From positions 248,001 to 312,000 of the forward strand of contig NZ_VTUC01000006.1 of assembly GCF_008364555.1 (NCBI RefSeq): a stretch of 64,000 bases of DNA, given 5' to 3'. The notes beneath the pieces were generated by a model. The model made no database searches. It worked only from the letters and a program-made list of their open reading frames with translations, and was not told the DNA's origin. This DNA is from Enterobacter vonholyi (GTDB lineage: Bacteria; Pseudomonadota; Gammaproteobacteria; Enterobacterales; Enterobacteriaceae). The first letter of the stretch is position 1. Each line of letters begins with the position of its first letter. The position numbers and the translations under genes were made by a program. Shown here one piece after another: positions 53,554-62,220 of this stretch.

Positions 53554-54450
53554 TTATGATACGAAATGTTTGCGTAAGATTTTTTCTAATAGTGAAAAAA
53601 TTACTGTGACCCTTTTTGGAGTAATCGTCTGATAAGGCCGATATAAATAAAATTGCCATTTCTCCTGTCGCAGTTCTGGCAGGGGTTTTATGAGTTGACC
53701 ATTTGCTAAGTACTCTCTACAGATAAAATCGCTGGACTGTACAACCGTTTTGCCAGCCAAAGCGGCCTGAATTTCTGCGTATGGGTCCGTAGTATAAAAT
53801 TCAATATGACGAGGGACAAAGGTATTCACTGCGTCACTCATAAATTCAAAGATTTTTCCCGTTTCAGGATTAAGTAAACCACTGAATGGATAACGTTGCC
53901 GAAGATCTTCTAAATCCGTTGGAGCTCCCAGGCGCGCAACGAGTTCTGGGGATGCTACCAAAATATGTTCCACCTGCGTGATATTTTTAATGATAAAGTT
54001 TGGATTAGGTTCTCGCCCGACGCGTATACCTATATCGATACGATGCTCGACAGTATCAAGTTTCATCATGTCTAAACGCCAGTCGATAAATAATTCAGGA
54101 TATGGGCGTAGCGCAGTCAATAGTTCATATAATACTTGTTCATGCTTTGGAAATCGAAGCGACGTGATACGGACAATGCCCTTCATTTCATTATCATCTT
54201 TCGCCGTCTGAAATAGTTTTTCCGAATCCTCAAGTAGTCGCCTGGCTTGAGGTAAAAAAAGCTCACCGAAGCTTGTGAGAAAGATCGAGCGAGTATTGCG
54301 TCTGAAAAGGGGTTCATCAAGCTGTTTCTCCAGCTCAGCGATTGTTCGTGTTACAACCGATGGTGAAACCGAAAGCTTTATAGAGGCTTCGCGGAAGTTG
54401 AGGGTCTCAGCGGCGATGATAAAAAACTTCAGAGCATCAAGTTTGTTCAT
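53554..54450 (-). CDS. LysR-type regulator, divergent from a flavin reductase gene
   Basis: A 298-residue LysR regulator. The helix-turn-helix region is LNFREASIKLSVSPSVVTRTIAELEKQL; the effector domain has DIGIRVGREPNPNF. The ATG at 54450 gives the family start MNKLDALKFF. It is more AT-rich than most of the window. The divergent layout with the gene at 54580 suggests that gene is its target. Confidence 0.85.
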   Translation of the reverse strand: MNKLDALKFFIIAAETLNFREASIKLSVSPSVVTRTIAELEKQLDEPLFRRNTRSIFLTSFGELFLPQARRLLEDSEKLFQTAKDDNEMKGIVRITSLRFPKHEQVLYELLTALRPYPELFIDWRLDMMKLDTVEHRIDIGIRVGREPNPNFIIKNITQVEHILVASPELVARLGAPTDLEDLRQRYPFSGLLNPETGKIFEFMSDAVNTFVPRHIEFYTTDPYAEIQAALAGKTVVQSSDFICREYLANGQLIKPLPELRQEKWQFYLYRPYQTITPKRVTVIFSLLEKILRKHFVS

Positions 54451-54579
54451 GATTGTTGTGAAAGTTGCAATAATGTTTTTTGATATTAGCAATTAATTTG
54501 CAATTATTCCAGTCGTATAATCAAACCATCAAACAAGTAATCTATCGTATCCTTTTATCAGAACTTTGAAGAGTAATTT

Positions 54580-55152
54580 ATGGCAATACAACCAGTAGAA
54601 TTAAACAAAGCCTATCGTTTATTGCAGGTCGGGCCAACGACGATGATATCGGCTAAAAATAATGGTATTGAAAATGTCATGGCAGCTGCCTGGGTGGGAT
54701 TAGTAGGCAATAACAAAGTGATGGCTTTTATAGGTCCACAGGCATTTACACGCGGCCTTGTCGAAAAAAGTGGATATTACGTTGTCCAGGTCCCAGTAGT
54801 AAATCAGATGGAAATGGTTTTATATGCAGGCGGTCACAGTTATTCTGACACACCAGAAAAAAACAATAAAATCCCACTTTTTTATCAGAAAGAGTTTGAT
54901 CTGCCTTTAGTTGTAGGTTGCGCTGGCTGGCTAGTCTGTAAGGTTATACCCAATGAAGAAAATGAAAAGCAGCACAACTTGTTCATGGGGGAAATTGTCG
55001 GAGCATGGAGTGATGACCGCGTTTTCAGGAATGGGCACTGGATTTTTGATGATGCGCTTGATGAACTACGTACTGTCCATTACGTAGCTGGCGGACAGTT
55101 TTACGCCATTGGCAAAGGTACAAAATTTAATTATGGTCCGGGAAAAGACTAA
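54580..55152 (+). CDS. Flavin reductase / flavoredoxin-like FMN-binding protein
   Basis: A 190-residue split-barrel flavin-binding protein. The opening RLLQVGPTTMISAKNNGIENVMAAAW is typical of the flavin-reductase-like domain, followed by GLVEKSGYYVVQVP. It likely binds FMN and reduces a small electron carrier or unknown substrate. AT-rich like the LysR gene it faces, so the two were probably gained together. Confidence 0.8.
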   Translation: MAIQPVELNKAYRLLQVGPTTMISAKNNGIENVMAAAWVGLVGNNKVMAFIGPQAFTRGLVEKSGYYVVQVPVVNQMEMVLYAGGHSYSDTPEKNNKIPLFYQKEFDLPLVVGCAGWLVCKVIPNEENEKQHNLFMGEIVGAWSDDRVFRNGHWIFDDALDELRTVHYVAGGQFYAIGKGTKFNYGPGKD

Positions 55153-55170
55153 TCCTTACTTCTGTATAAA

Positions 55171-55193
55171 TGTAGCCATAGAAAATGGCTACA
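55171..55193. terminator. Hairpin after the flavin reductase gene
   Basis: Stem TGTAGCCAT/ATGGCTACA with a 5-base loop, 18 bases beyond the stop. There is no T-run, so termination is uncertain. Confidence 0.45.
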
Positions 55194-55295
55194 TAGAGGT
55201 AAGAACACCAAAATCAACCCATTAAAGATGTCCGCTCTTCGCTCAGAGCAGACATTATCCTCATCCAAGCCTGCTTCGCGCCAGGATAAAACCCA

Positions 55296-55733
55296 TTACC
55301 CCCGCAGCCACGGCGTAATCGTCAGCCCGGTAAGCAAACCTTCCGGGCTGAGCAGGCGAGTGACGGTTTGCCCCCACGGCTCTATACGGTTAGCCACCAG
55401 CAACCGATAGCCTTTTTCGCTCAGAACGCGGGTAGCCGAGTCCAGATCCTGTACTTCGTACTCAATCCATCCCTGTGGTATCGGGTGCTCCGTGAGCCAC
55501 TGTTCTTCTCCAAAACAGGACGCAGCCGCCTGTGCGAGCGGCCAGACGGCAAAATGCTTCACGCCTTCCAGCTGGCCCGCTTCAGTGAGCAGATATTCGC
55601 TATTCCCCTCCATCGGCTTCAGCGGAAGGCCGAGTGTCTGGACATAAAACGCGGCGCTGGACTCCGTATCCCGCGATATGGGCCCGAACCCGGCGACGAA
55701 CAAGACATTAATACCCGGTAACGTCTGCAACAT
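55296..55733 (-). CDS. VOC (glyoxalase-fold) family protein
   Basis: A 145-residue single VOC protein with two beta-alpha modules: the first around GPISRDTESSAAFYVQTLGLPL, the second with WIEYEVQDLDSATRVLSEKGYRLL and SPEGLLTGLTITPWL. The start at 55733 has AGGAG 5 bases upstream. Some members bind antibiotics or act as dioxygenases; the substrate here is unknown. Confidence 0.8.
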   Translation of the reverse strand: MLQTLPGINVLFVAGFGPISRDTESSAAFYVQTLGLPLKPMEGNSEYLLTEAGQLEGVKHFAVWPLAQAAASCFGEEQWLTEHPIPQGWIEYEVQDLDSATRVLSEKGYRLLVANRIEPWGQTVTRLLSPEGLLTGLTITPWLRG

Positions 55734-55815
55734 ATCCACTCCTGAATGAGGTGAAATTCACCCTGAAATTATCTCACGATCGGCTGAAATACGACTCTCA
55801 ATTCTGGTATCGCAT

Positions 55816-56976
55816 TCACCGTGCCTGAACGTCCATGACGGGTTTAAAATTCAACGCGATGACGATCAGCAGCACGACTCCCGCACTCATGATCAACCAT
55901 GCGCTGGTCAGCGAGACCGAACTGTCGCGAACGATCCCCGCAATTAACGGCATAAGCGCGGCAATCATATATCCACCTCCCTGAACTTTAGACAGTAACT
56001 TCCCGGCCTGCGCGGGCGTTCGCGCATGATCGAACGTGACGATAAGCGACAGCGGGAAGAGGGCGCCGATCCCGGTGCCAAGCAGCAGCGTGGATAAGAC
56101 GGGCGTTGTACCCGGCGAAAAGACCAGGCACAGTAATCCCGCCAGCAGCAGCAACAATACGGCGATCAGCGGCACGCGGCGATCGGGGAATTTACCAATC
56201 AGCGCCGAGACGACAAACCCTGCAACAACCTCGGTTAACGTCAGCCAGGCCAGCATGTAGCCGCTGCTGCGTGCGGTCCATCCCGCCTGAATATAGAGCG
56301 GGGGCAGCCAGGCCAGTACCAGCGTATAGGCTCCCGTTCCCACGCCGAAAAAGAGCAACAGTAGTGCCGTACGGGAGGACGAGAGCGTAACGGTTTCGCG
56401 TGCTGGTTTTTCCCCCTGAGGATGCTTCACCAGCGTTATCCAGAGCATCAGCGCCAGCAGCGCTAACAGCCCTGCCATTGCCAGCGCGGGCTTCAGCGTT
56501 AGCCATGAAAACAACGGCTCAGCGCTGGCGGCGGCGACAGCCGCACCGGCCATAATGCCCGTGCTGAATAGCGACATTATCGTGCTGGCCGTTTGCGTAT
56601 ACTCCTTTTTTACCAGGGCAGGCATTAACGCCTGGATAGTGCCGATGCTGGCCCCGCCGAGTAACGCGGTGCCCATAAGATTCGCCGGTGAAGCGCTAAA
56701 CCCGCGTAACAAACAGGCCGCAAGAAGGATGAAGAGCCCGAGCATAATTCCCCTGATTGCTCCGAGTGTGGCCAAAAGCCAGGGACCACACAGGGCGGCG
56801 AGTCCCATCATCGCCACCGGCAGGGTGGTCAGCAGGCTAAATTGCGTCGCGGTCAGCCCCGCTTCGCGCTGCAGCACGGAGAACAGTGGTCCAACCGAGG
56901 CCAGAATGGGGCGAAGGTTCAGCCCGACGATAAAAACGATAATGGCGAAGAGTAATGGCGATGTGCGTTTCAACAT
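55816..56976 (-). CDS. CynX/NimT family MFS exporter
   Basis: A 386-residue carrier with about 12 membrane helices, starting MLKRTSPLL after AAGGATTCC. FIVGLNLRPILASVGPLF at the first helix is characteristic of the CynX/NimT group, whose E. coli member NimT exports 2-nitroimidazole. An open frame continues upstream through the control region and into the opposite regulator gene and is not coding. It faces a MarR gene across a perfect palindrome, so the pair should form a ligand-induced efflux switch. Confidence 0.85.
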   Translation of the reverse strand: MLKRTSPLLFAIIVFIVGLNLRPILASVGPLFSVLQREAGLTATQFSLLTTLPVAMMGLAALCGPWLLATLGAIRGIMLGLFILLAACLLRGFSASPANLMGTALLGGASIGTIQALMPALVKKEYTQTASTIMSLFSTGIMAGAAVAAASAEPLFSWLTLKPALAMAGLLALLALMLWITLVKHPQGEKPARETVTLSSSRTALLLLFFGVGTGAYTLVLAWLPPLYIQAGWTARSSGYMLAWLTLTEVVAGFVVSALIGKFPDRRVPLIAVLLLLLAGLLCLVFSPGTTPVLSTLLLGTGIGALFPLSLIVTFDHARTPAQAGKLLSKVQGGGYMIAALMPLIAGIVRDSSVSLTSAWLIMSAGVVLLIVIALNFKPVMDVQAR

Positions 56977-57022
56977 GGAATCCTTTTCGGGTGTGAATTG
57001 CCCGGGCAAATCGCCGCGAGCA

Positions 57023-57044
57023 TTTATCTTAACGTTAAGATAAA
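57023..57044. promoter_or_regulatory. Perfect 22-bp palindrome, probable MarR operator
   Basis: The core ATCTTAACGTTAAGAT extends to 22 perfectly symmetrical bases. It lies between the transporter start (56976) and the MarR start (57107), the usual place for a MarR dimer site controlling both genes. Confidence 0.75.
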
Positions 57045-57106
57045 ATGTGTTTTTGCGTAAGATGTACCGCACAACAGGATAAATACCCACCCCATTAGAG
57101 GTGAAA

Positions 57107-57643
57107 ATGAAAGACCATGTAGATTTCGTCGTCGGCCAGTGGGGCCGCGCCATGCCGGAGCTGGACGCCTCGTCGATGAAAATTTTTGGCCGAATGCTCC
57201 GGCTGATGAAGCATCTTGGAAAAGAATGGGCGGAGGCGATGGCGCAGTTTGGCTTTCGCGAGGGCGAGTTTGACGTGCTCGCCACGCTGCGTCGCGCCGG
57301 GGAGCCGTACTGCCTTTCGCCCACGCAGCTGTATACATCGCTGTTGATCACCTCAGGGGCGATAACGAACCGGCTCAACCGTCTTGAACAACAAGGGCTT
57401 ATCACGCGGGTTGCCGATCCCGATGACAAGCGCAGCTCGCTCGTCAGCCTGACGCCGCGCGGGCAGGCTCGTATCGAACAGGCGCTGCTCGTGCATACAC
57501 AGACGCAAAATGCTCTGCTAAGAAACCTCTCTGAGGCGCAACGCGCGCAGCTTGAGTCCCTGCTGAGGGAATTGCTGCTGGCGTTTCCGGCTGAGGAATG
57601 GGATGAAACGTCACCGTGTGCCGATAATACAAAAACTGCATGA
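57107..57643 (+). CDS. MarR family transcriptional regulator
   Basis: A 178-residue regulator with a winged helix-turn-helix: LSPTQLYTSLLITSGAITNRLNRLEQQGLITR and the wing PDDKRSSLVSLTPRG with its conserved Asp-Arg. It fits the group of MarR proteins that start with a tryptophan-containing segment (QWGRAMPELD). The ATG at 57107 follows GAGGTGAAA. It is divergent from the CynX/NimT-type exporter gene. Confidence 0.88.
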   Translation: MKDHVDFVVGQWGRAMPELDASSMKIFGRMLRLMKHLGKEWAEAMAQFGFREGEFDVLATLRRAGEPYCLSPTQLYTSLLITSGAITNRLNRLEQQGLITRVADPDDKRSSLVSLTPRGQARIEQALLVHTQTQNALLRNLSEAQRAQLESLLRELLLAFPAEEWDETSPCADNTKTA

Positions 57644-57667
57644 TTACACCTTACAGAAAGGGAACGT

Positions 57668-58591
57668 ATGTCTTTACCGCCACTGTATGCGCTGCGCGCG
57701 TTTGAAGTTGCCGCACGGCTGAACTCCTTCAGTAAAGCGGCTGAAGTCCTGAATATCACGCCGGGAGCGGTCAGCAGGCATGTCCAGACGCTTGAAATGT
57801 GGTTCGACTGCGAGCTGTTTAAACGACAGGGGCCGAGAGTGGAGGTCAGCGACGCCGGGCGTATTCTGGCCGGTCAGCTTAGCGAGAGTTTCTCGAATAT
57901 TGAGTGGGCCTGTCGCGCATTTAAAAGTGAAAACCACCTTCTGCGACTCAAAGCACCAAGCTCCCTGACGATGCGATGGCTTCTGAATGTGCTTAAATCT
58001 TTTCGCGAGAACCATGCGAAGCCGAAAATCGAAATTGCCAGCGTCTGGATGGACTTCGACACGGTTGACTTCAGCCGGGAACCTTACGATTGTGCGATCC
58101 TCCTCGGTAATGGCTATTTCGGCGAGTCAACAGAAAGCAGGCTGCTCTTCAGTGAATGGCTTATTCCGGTTTGTACCCCGTCTTTGCTGGAGTCTGCGCG
58201 GCATCAGCTTGCCCAGTGCGAGCTTATCCACCCCTCACCGGACCGACGAGACTGGCGACGCTGGCTTAAAAGGACGGGCTTATTCCCCGGACTCGACATG
58301 AGTGGCGGGATCGTGTTCGACACCCTGGAGCAGGGAAGCCTTGCGGCCATGCACGGACATGGTGTTGCTATAGCCGATCTTCGACTCACGCTTGAAGCCC
58401 TGAAAAGCGGGCTGCTCGCATTGCCCTTCAGGGAAGCCTTCGCAACCGGTGACGGCTACTATCTTGTCTGGCCCAAAAATTCGCTCAGAGGAGAGAGCAT
58501 TGAACGGTTGCTGGCCTGGCTTAACCTTAATGCGCCTGTGGTGCCTTCTTTGGATATCGTCTGTCTTGATTTCAATGAAAAGCGGGTTTAA
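57668..58591 (+). CDS. LysR-type regulator, GcvA-like
   Basis: A 307-residue LysR regulator. It opens SLPPLYALRAFEVAARLNSFSKAAEVLN and has ITPGAVSRHVQTLE as recognition helix, the style of GcvA-type members. The effector domain has CAILLGNGYFGESTESRLLF. It starts 24 bases after the MarR gene on the same strand, behind AGAAAGGG, so it may share a transcript. Target unknown. Confidence 0.85.
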   Translation: MSLPPLYALRAFEVAARLNSFSKAAEVLNITPGAVSRHVQTLEMWFDCELFKRQGPRVEVSDAGRILAGQLSESFSNIEWACRAFKSENHLLRLKAPSSLTMRWLLNVLKSFRENHAKPKIEIASVWMDFDTVDFSREPYDCAILLGNGYFGESTESRLLFSEWLIPVCTPSLLESARHQLAQCELIHPSPDRRDWRRWLKRTGLFPGLDMSGGIVFDTLEQGSLAAMHGHGVAIADLRLTLEALKSGLLALPFREAFATGDGYYLVWPKNSLRGESIERLLAWLNLNAPVVPSLDIVCLDFNEKRV

Positions 58592-58638
58592 TAAATAGCG
58601 GAATATTAATTGCGAGATATTCCGCATATTGAACGTGT

Positions 58639-59109
58639 TTATGCGTAGGGGATATTTGCCATCTTTTTATATCTATCCGGCAGGGCGCTGTTCAGGTTGA
58701 GTAATTTATCCAGTATATAAAGCGCAGGCGTTCCCTTTGCGCGTTCAGCGTCGATCAGCGCAGAGCGTAACAGATTGGCAGCCGATGTCATTTCACGGAA
58801 GTACTCCTCAGATTCAGCCGTCTGAACTTCGCCTGACGCGGCGTAATGCACCCTTGGCCAGTCCGCAAAGTCAAGCAGCGGAAGGATCCCGTCGTCTTTG
58901 GGTAAATGCGCAGAGAGCAACTCTTCAGCGTTACCCGGATTGCTTTGGGCGAAAGACAGAAGATGCAGTCGATGAATAAAGGGCGAAAGCATCTCAGCGC
59001 TATCGTTTTCTGACGAAAGTAACGTTATTAACGCATGAATATTTTCACCCGCGATGTTTTTTTCAGGTGAGATCATTTTCATTAGATGAAATAAAACATC
59101 GAGTGTCAT
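58639..59109 (-). CDS. Hypothetical soluble protein
   Basis: A 156-residue, probably helical, acidic cytoplasmic protein. GGAGT lies four bases before the ATG, which supports expression. No domain recognised. It is convergent with the LysR gene. The neighbouring gene at 59360 is also of an unusual immunity-like family, so a contact-dependent or defence role is possible but unsupported. Confidence 0.5.
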   Translation of the reverse strand: MTLDVLFHLMKMISPEKNIAGENIHALITLLSSENDSAEMLSPFIHRLHLLSFAQSNPGNAEELLSAHLPKDDGILPLLDFADWPRVHYAASGEVQTAESEEYFREMTSAANLLRSALIDAERAKGTPALYILDKLLNLNSALPDRYKKMANIPYA

Positions 59110-59359
59110 ACGTACTCCATATGCATGCAGGTGTATTTATTATTTGAGTTTCGCTCTCTGTTCCAGGTCAGGAAGAGACCGGGAATGAAGGGATGGTATT
59201 TCAATGAGATTACGTTTGAAAAACGAGAAATAGTGGGAATTAATGTGAGTTTTACTCAACATAGGTTTTATTATTCAATGAGATTCTCCAGATGTGATGA
59301 TTAACTTACAATGATCAGCAGAATATCTGTCCGACAACCGTCTACAGAGGCGAGCAGAC

Positions 59360-60037
59360 ATGAGATTAGAGAGTGCGTCAGTTTTAGAAGAACTCCGGAC
59401 CAGGCTAAGACCCGCATCGGTCGCGCAGGTCGGTGGGTTCCGGCCGCCTGAAGACCCCATTACGTCATGGTTTCTGAAGGGCGTTTCTCGCGCAGATGAA
59501 GGATTACCCACCTGGAAGGGCAAACCCATGTTTCCACTTCTTCAGATCAGGGTCGACGAGCTTCCTGTTATTCCTGACCAGTTGAAGGGCATAGCCCTTC
59601 TGGTGTTGTTTCACAATGTGGAACAACATCCCTTTGACGAACCGCACGGTGAAGGATGGTTAATTCGCGAGTATGCCAGCCTCGAAGGGCTTCAGCCATT
59701 GCCTGAATTGGACACGCCGTATCGGCCGTTTCCAGTTCAATGGCTGAGTGTCATTGACGATGCTCCTGGATGGGAAGATGCCTGGGATATTATTGATCTC
59801 TCTTGCGTAAATGATGATGAGCAGGCCAGTGAGAGTTTTTTTGAAGATTTCAATCGCTACAGGGGAACTAAGGTAGGGGGATTTCCGACTGAGATACAAC
59901 ACGGTGTGGGAATCGAAGAGTTTGTTTTTCAGGTTGGGTCAGAAGAAAAAGTAAACTGGATGTGGGCGGATAACGGTATCGGTTACTTTCACCGGTCATC
60001 AGAAGGGGAATGGCGGTTTTCATGTCAGTTCTACTGA
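59360..60037 (+). CDS. YwqG-like (DUF1963) protein
   Basis: A 225-residue soluble protein. The second half carries the DUF1963/YwqG pattern: TKVGGFPTEIQH, then FVFQVGSEEKVNWMWADNGIGYFH. The first half has FPLLQIRVDELPVIPDQLKG, also usual for the family. Members often accompany polymorphic toxins as immunity or sensor proteins, but no toxin gene is visible next to it. AGAGGCGAG lies before the start. Confidence 0.65.
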   Translation: MRLESASVLEELRTRLRPASVAQVGGFRPPEDPITSWFLKGVSRADEGLPTWKGKPMFPLLQIRVDELPVIPDQLKGIALLVLFHNVEQHPFDEPHGEGWLIREYASLEGLQPLPELDTPYRPFPVQWLSVIDDAPGWEDAWDIIDLSCVNDDEQASESFFEDFNRYRGTKVGGFPTEIQHGVGIEEFVFQVGSEEKVNWMWADNGIGYFHRSSEGEWRFSCQFY

Positions 60038-60129
60038 TGAGCTTCCTGCCGCGGGATCGACCACTCGCCCGGCAGTGATTTGTTTCACAAATCCCATCGC
60101 TCCTCGACCGTTCAGGATGGTATAACGTC

Positions 60130-60152
60130 CTGCGGCAACCGGGTTGCCGCAG
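60130..60152 (+). repeat. Strong hairpin before the WbuC-family gene
   Basis: A perfect 10-bp stem CTGCGGCAAC/GTTGCCGCAG with a 3-base loop lies 26 bases before the start codon. It may end transcription from the upstream gene or act in the leader. Confidence 0.55.
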
Positions 60153-60177
60153 ACAGCCCACATAACTAAAGGCGTAT

Positions 60178-60654
60178 ATGAAACAGATTACTTTCAGTGA
60201 CCTGCTGCAGCAAAGCGAGCAGGCGGCTAATTCCCCTCGCTTACGCGCGCATCGCAATTTACATCCTGAGCTTAGCGACCCGGTGCAGCGCCTGGCCATT
60301 GCAATGGAGCCCGGCACCTATGTTCGTCCCCATCGCCATCCGCACACCTTTGAACTGCTGACGGCGCTGAGCGGTCGCTTTCTGGTGCTGAACTTTGATG
60401 ACAGCGGTAGCGTGACCCGGCGCGTCGTATTAGGCGAAGAGTGCAAGGTGCTGGAGATGGATGCCGGTACCTGGCATGCCGTGCTGTCGCTGGATAAAGG
60501 CGGCGTCATTTTTGAGGTTAAGCACGGGGGGTATCAGCCCGTGCCCGAGCACGATACCGCCCCATGGTCACCGGCAGAAAACGAGCCCGGCACCGGGAAG
60601 CTGATGAAATGGTACGCTCAGGCACAGGTGGGTGACGGTGGGTTTACCCTGTAA
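60178..60654 (+). CDS. WbuC family cupin-fold protein
   Basis: A 158-residue cupin. The metal-site histidines appear as YVRPHRHPHTFELLTALSG and later in AGTWHAVLSL, the two cupin motifs. The family takes its name from wbuC, found at the end of some O-antigen clusters, with unknown catalytic role. No sugar or polysaccharide genes are near here. AAAGG precedes the ATG. Confidence 0.8.
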   Translation: MKQITFSDLLQQSEQAANSPRLRAHRNLHPELSDPVQRLAIAMEPGTYVRPHRHPHTFELLTALSGRFLVLNFDDSGSVTRRVVLGEECKVLEMDAGTWHAVLSLDKGGVIFEVKHGGYQPVPEHDTAPWSPAENEPGTGKLMKWYAQAQVGDGGFTL

Positions 60655-60719
60655 TTATTCTCTTATGTGCCCGGCGCGCGGAAAGGCGAGCCGGGTAAAG
60701 AGATAAGCGATCACCTGAG

Positions 60720-61262
60720 TCAACTCACCGTACTAAAAAGCCAGTCACGAGCAGTCGACAGCGTCACAAACGGGCCTGACAGCGTGCTGTTGTGATGGGC
60801 GATAATATCGCTGGCGGATAAATAGTCATTATCCATTGTGGTATGCGCATCTGAAATCAATACCGTCCTGAAACCCAGCTCCGGTGCGGCCCGGCAGGTC
60901 GTATCGACACAAAACTCTGTTTTCATCCCGGCAATGACCAGCTGTTTGATGCCTCTCTGATTAAGTTCACGCAGCAATTCGGTATCACGAAAACAGCTGG
61001 GATAGCGCTTGATGAAAACAACGTCCTGCTCCTTCACGTCCAGTTCAGGTATCAGCTGTGATAACGGCCCATTCTCTGAGAGCGGGGAATCATCTGGTCC
61101 AATATGGCGGGCAAAAAAGACGGGCGCCTGAGCGTGTCGCGCGTTGGTGATTAACAGACGGATATTGGCCAGAACGGCATCGGCGGAACTGGGGGAAACT
61201 GGGCCCCGAAAGAGGCCCTGCTGCATGTCGATAATCAAGAGAGCATTGTCAGATGAAACCAT
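60720..61262 (-). CDS. Isochorismatase-family cysteine hydrolase
   Basis: A 180-residue hydrolase with the Asp-Lys-Cys triad Asp12 (LLIIDMQQG), Lys85 (FIKRYPSCF) and Cys118 (MKTEFCVDTT). Close families include nicotinamidase-like and YcaC/YecD-like amidases; the substrate cannot be named. GGAGAAAG precedes the ATG at 61262; a frame extending to 61427 has no ribosome site. Ends convergent with the cupin gene. Confidence 0.85.
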   Translation of the reverse strand: MVSSDNALLIIDMQQGLFRGPVSPSSADAVLANIRLLITNARHAQAPVFFARHIGPDDSPLSENGPLSQLIPELDVKEQDVVFIKRYPSCFRDTELLRELNQRGIKQLVIAGMKTEFCVDTTCRAAPELGFRTVLISDAHTTMDNDYLSASDIIAHHNSTLSGPFVTLSTARDWLFSTVS

Positions 61263-61546
61263 TTTCTTTCTCCATTCAAAGGGTGGTGAACGGAGAGAGA
61301 TTTCCCCGTCCTGGCCGGCGGGGAGTGAGGTTCTGTTTGTCAGTCGTTTGCTACAGATACGCTCGCACCGCCGAAGGTTCCGGTGGTGGTGAGGGTGGTT
61401 GTTGGCTGAACTGACTGATACATGCAATGACCTTTGTTTATTTCGCTGTTAGCGTAACTATCGCGTACAGTTATAGCGCTGGTGAGAGATTCTCTTCAAT
61501 ACACCAACATCAGTAGGTGCAACGTTAGCGTTGCGCCTGGCTGATA
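61263..61546. other. Intergenic region upstream of the hydrolase gene
   Basis: No gene seen. It holds the promoter of the hydrolase gene and an imperfect inverted repeat AGCGTAACT/AGTTATAGCGCT around 61450-61482 that could be an operator. Confidence 0.3.
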
Positions 61547-62146
61547 TTATTTAATACTGTCGAGCCCTTTCAGGAAATCCTCAACCTGCTCGGGCGTCGC
61601 CGTGTCTGCCTGGTAAAGGATATCGAGCTTGACGTTCTTCAACCCGCAGAAGCCAAACACGCCTTCGATAATCTGCGTCTGAATCGCCGTCGAATAGCCG
61701 TGTTTATCAAATCCGGTGAGATCGCTACCGCCAGTGGCAATCAGGCGGACGGGAACATCCCTTAAGTTGCCCACAATCCGGCCGTCTTCGGCCACCTTAT
61801 ACGCCCAGTTCAGGGTTAACACGCGATCGAACCAGCCTTTCAACAGCGCGGGAACCGACCACCAGTACACCGGGAAGACGAATACCAGCATATCCGCGCG
61901 CTCGACGCGCTGCTGCTCGCGCAGAATATCGTCGGGGAGGGCGCTCGGATTGCCGTGATACAAATCGAGATCGGCGCGGGTCATCGCCGGATTAAACCCT
62001 TCAGCATGCAGATCGGCGATCTCAACCTGCGTACCTTCCTCGCGTAATTTTCCGGCAATACGGGCTGCCAGCGTATGGGATAACGAATTGTCGATCGGGT
62101 GTGCCGTCACGATCAGCGCGTTTTTAATGGCATGTGTTGCAGACAT
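61547..62146 (-). CDS. NAD(P)H:quinone oxidoreductase, flavodoxin-like fold
   Basis: A 199-residue flavoprotein of the KefF/MdaB/NQO1 type. FMN/FAD-binding stretches are TAHPIDNSLSHTLA, VFPVYWWSVPALLKGWFDRV and ATGGSDLTGFDKHGY. It should reduce quinones or azo and nitro compounds by two electrons. GGAGGT precedes the start. It lies 74 bases downstream of the TetR gene on the same strand with its own candidate operator, so it is a likely TetR target. Confidence 0.88.
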   Translation of the reverse strand: MSATHAIKNALIVTAHPIDNSLSHTLAARIAGKLREEGTQVEIADLHAEGFNPAMTRADLDLYHGNPSALPDDILREQQRVERADMLVFVFPVYWWSVPALLKGWFDRVLTLNWAYKVAEDGRIVGNLRDVPVRLIATGGSDLTGFDKHGYSTAIQTQIIEGVFGFCGLKNVKLDILYQADTATPEQVEDFLKGLDSIK

Positions 62147-62181
62147 AGCGACCTCCAGATGGGGGAGAAGTAACGCCTATA

Positions 62182-62194
62182 TTACTATTGGTAA
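62182..62194. promoter_or_regulatory. Candidate TetR operator before the oxidoreductase gene
   Basis: TTACTATTGGTAA is an inexact palindrome and shares TACTnnTGGTA with the sequence before the tetR-type gene at 62835-62847. Two matching sites at the regulator's own promoter and at the adjacent gene suggest one repressor controls both. Confidence 0.55.
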
Positions 62195-62220
62195 CTTAGT
62201 TGTCAATCCGCCCCCGGCGA

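Noticed and set aside
56977-57759. N-terminal extension of the CynX/NimT-like exporter
   Set aside because: It would run through the palindrome and the divergent MarR gene; the ATG at 56976 has a good ribosome site and the family N-terminus.
61263-61427. Histidine-rich N-terminal extension before the isochorismatase-family gene, resembling a his leader
   Set aside because: The histidines come from a simple GGTGG-rich stretch; no ribosome site, no terminator pair, and the gene is not a histidine gene.
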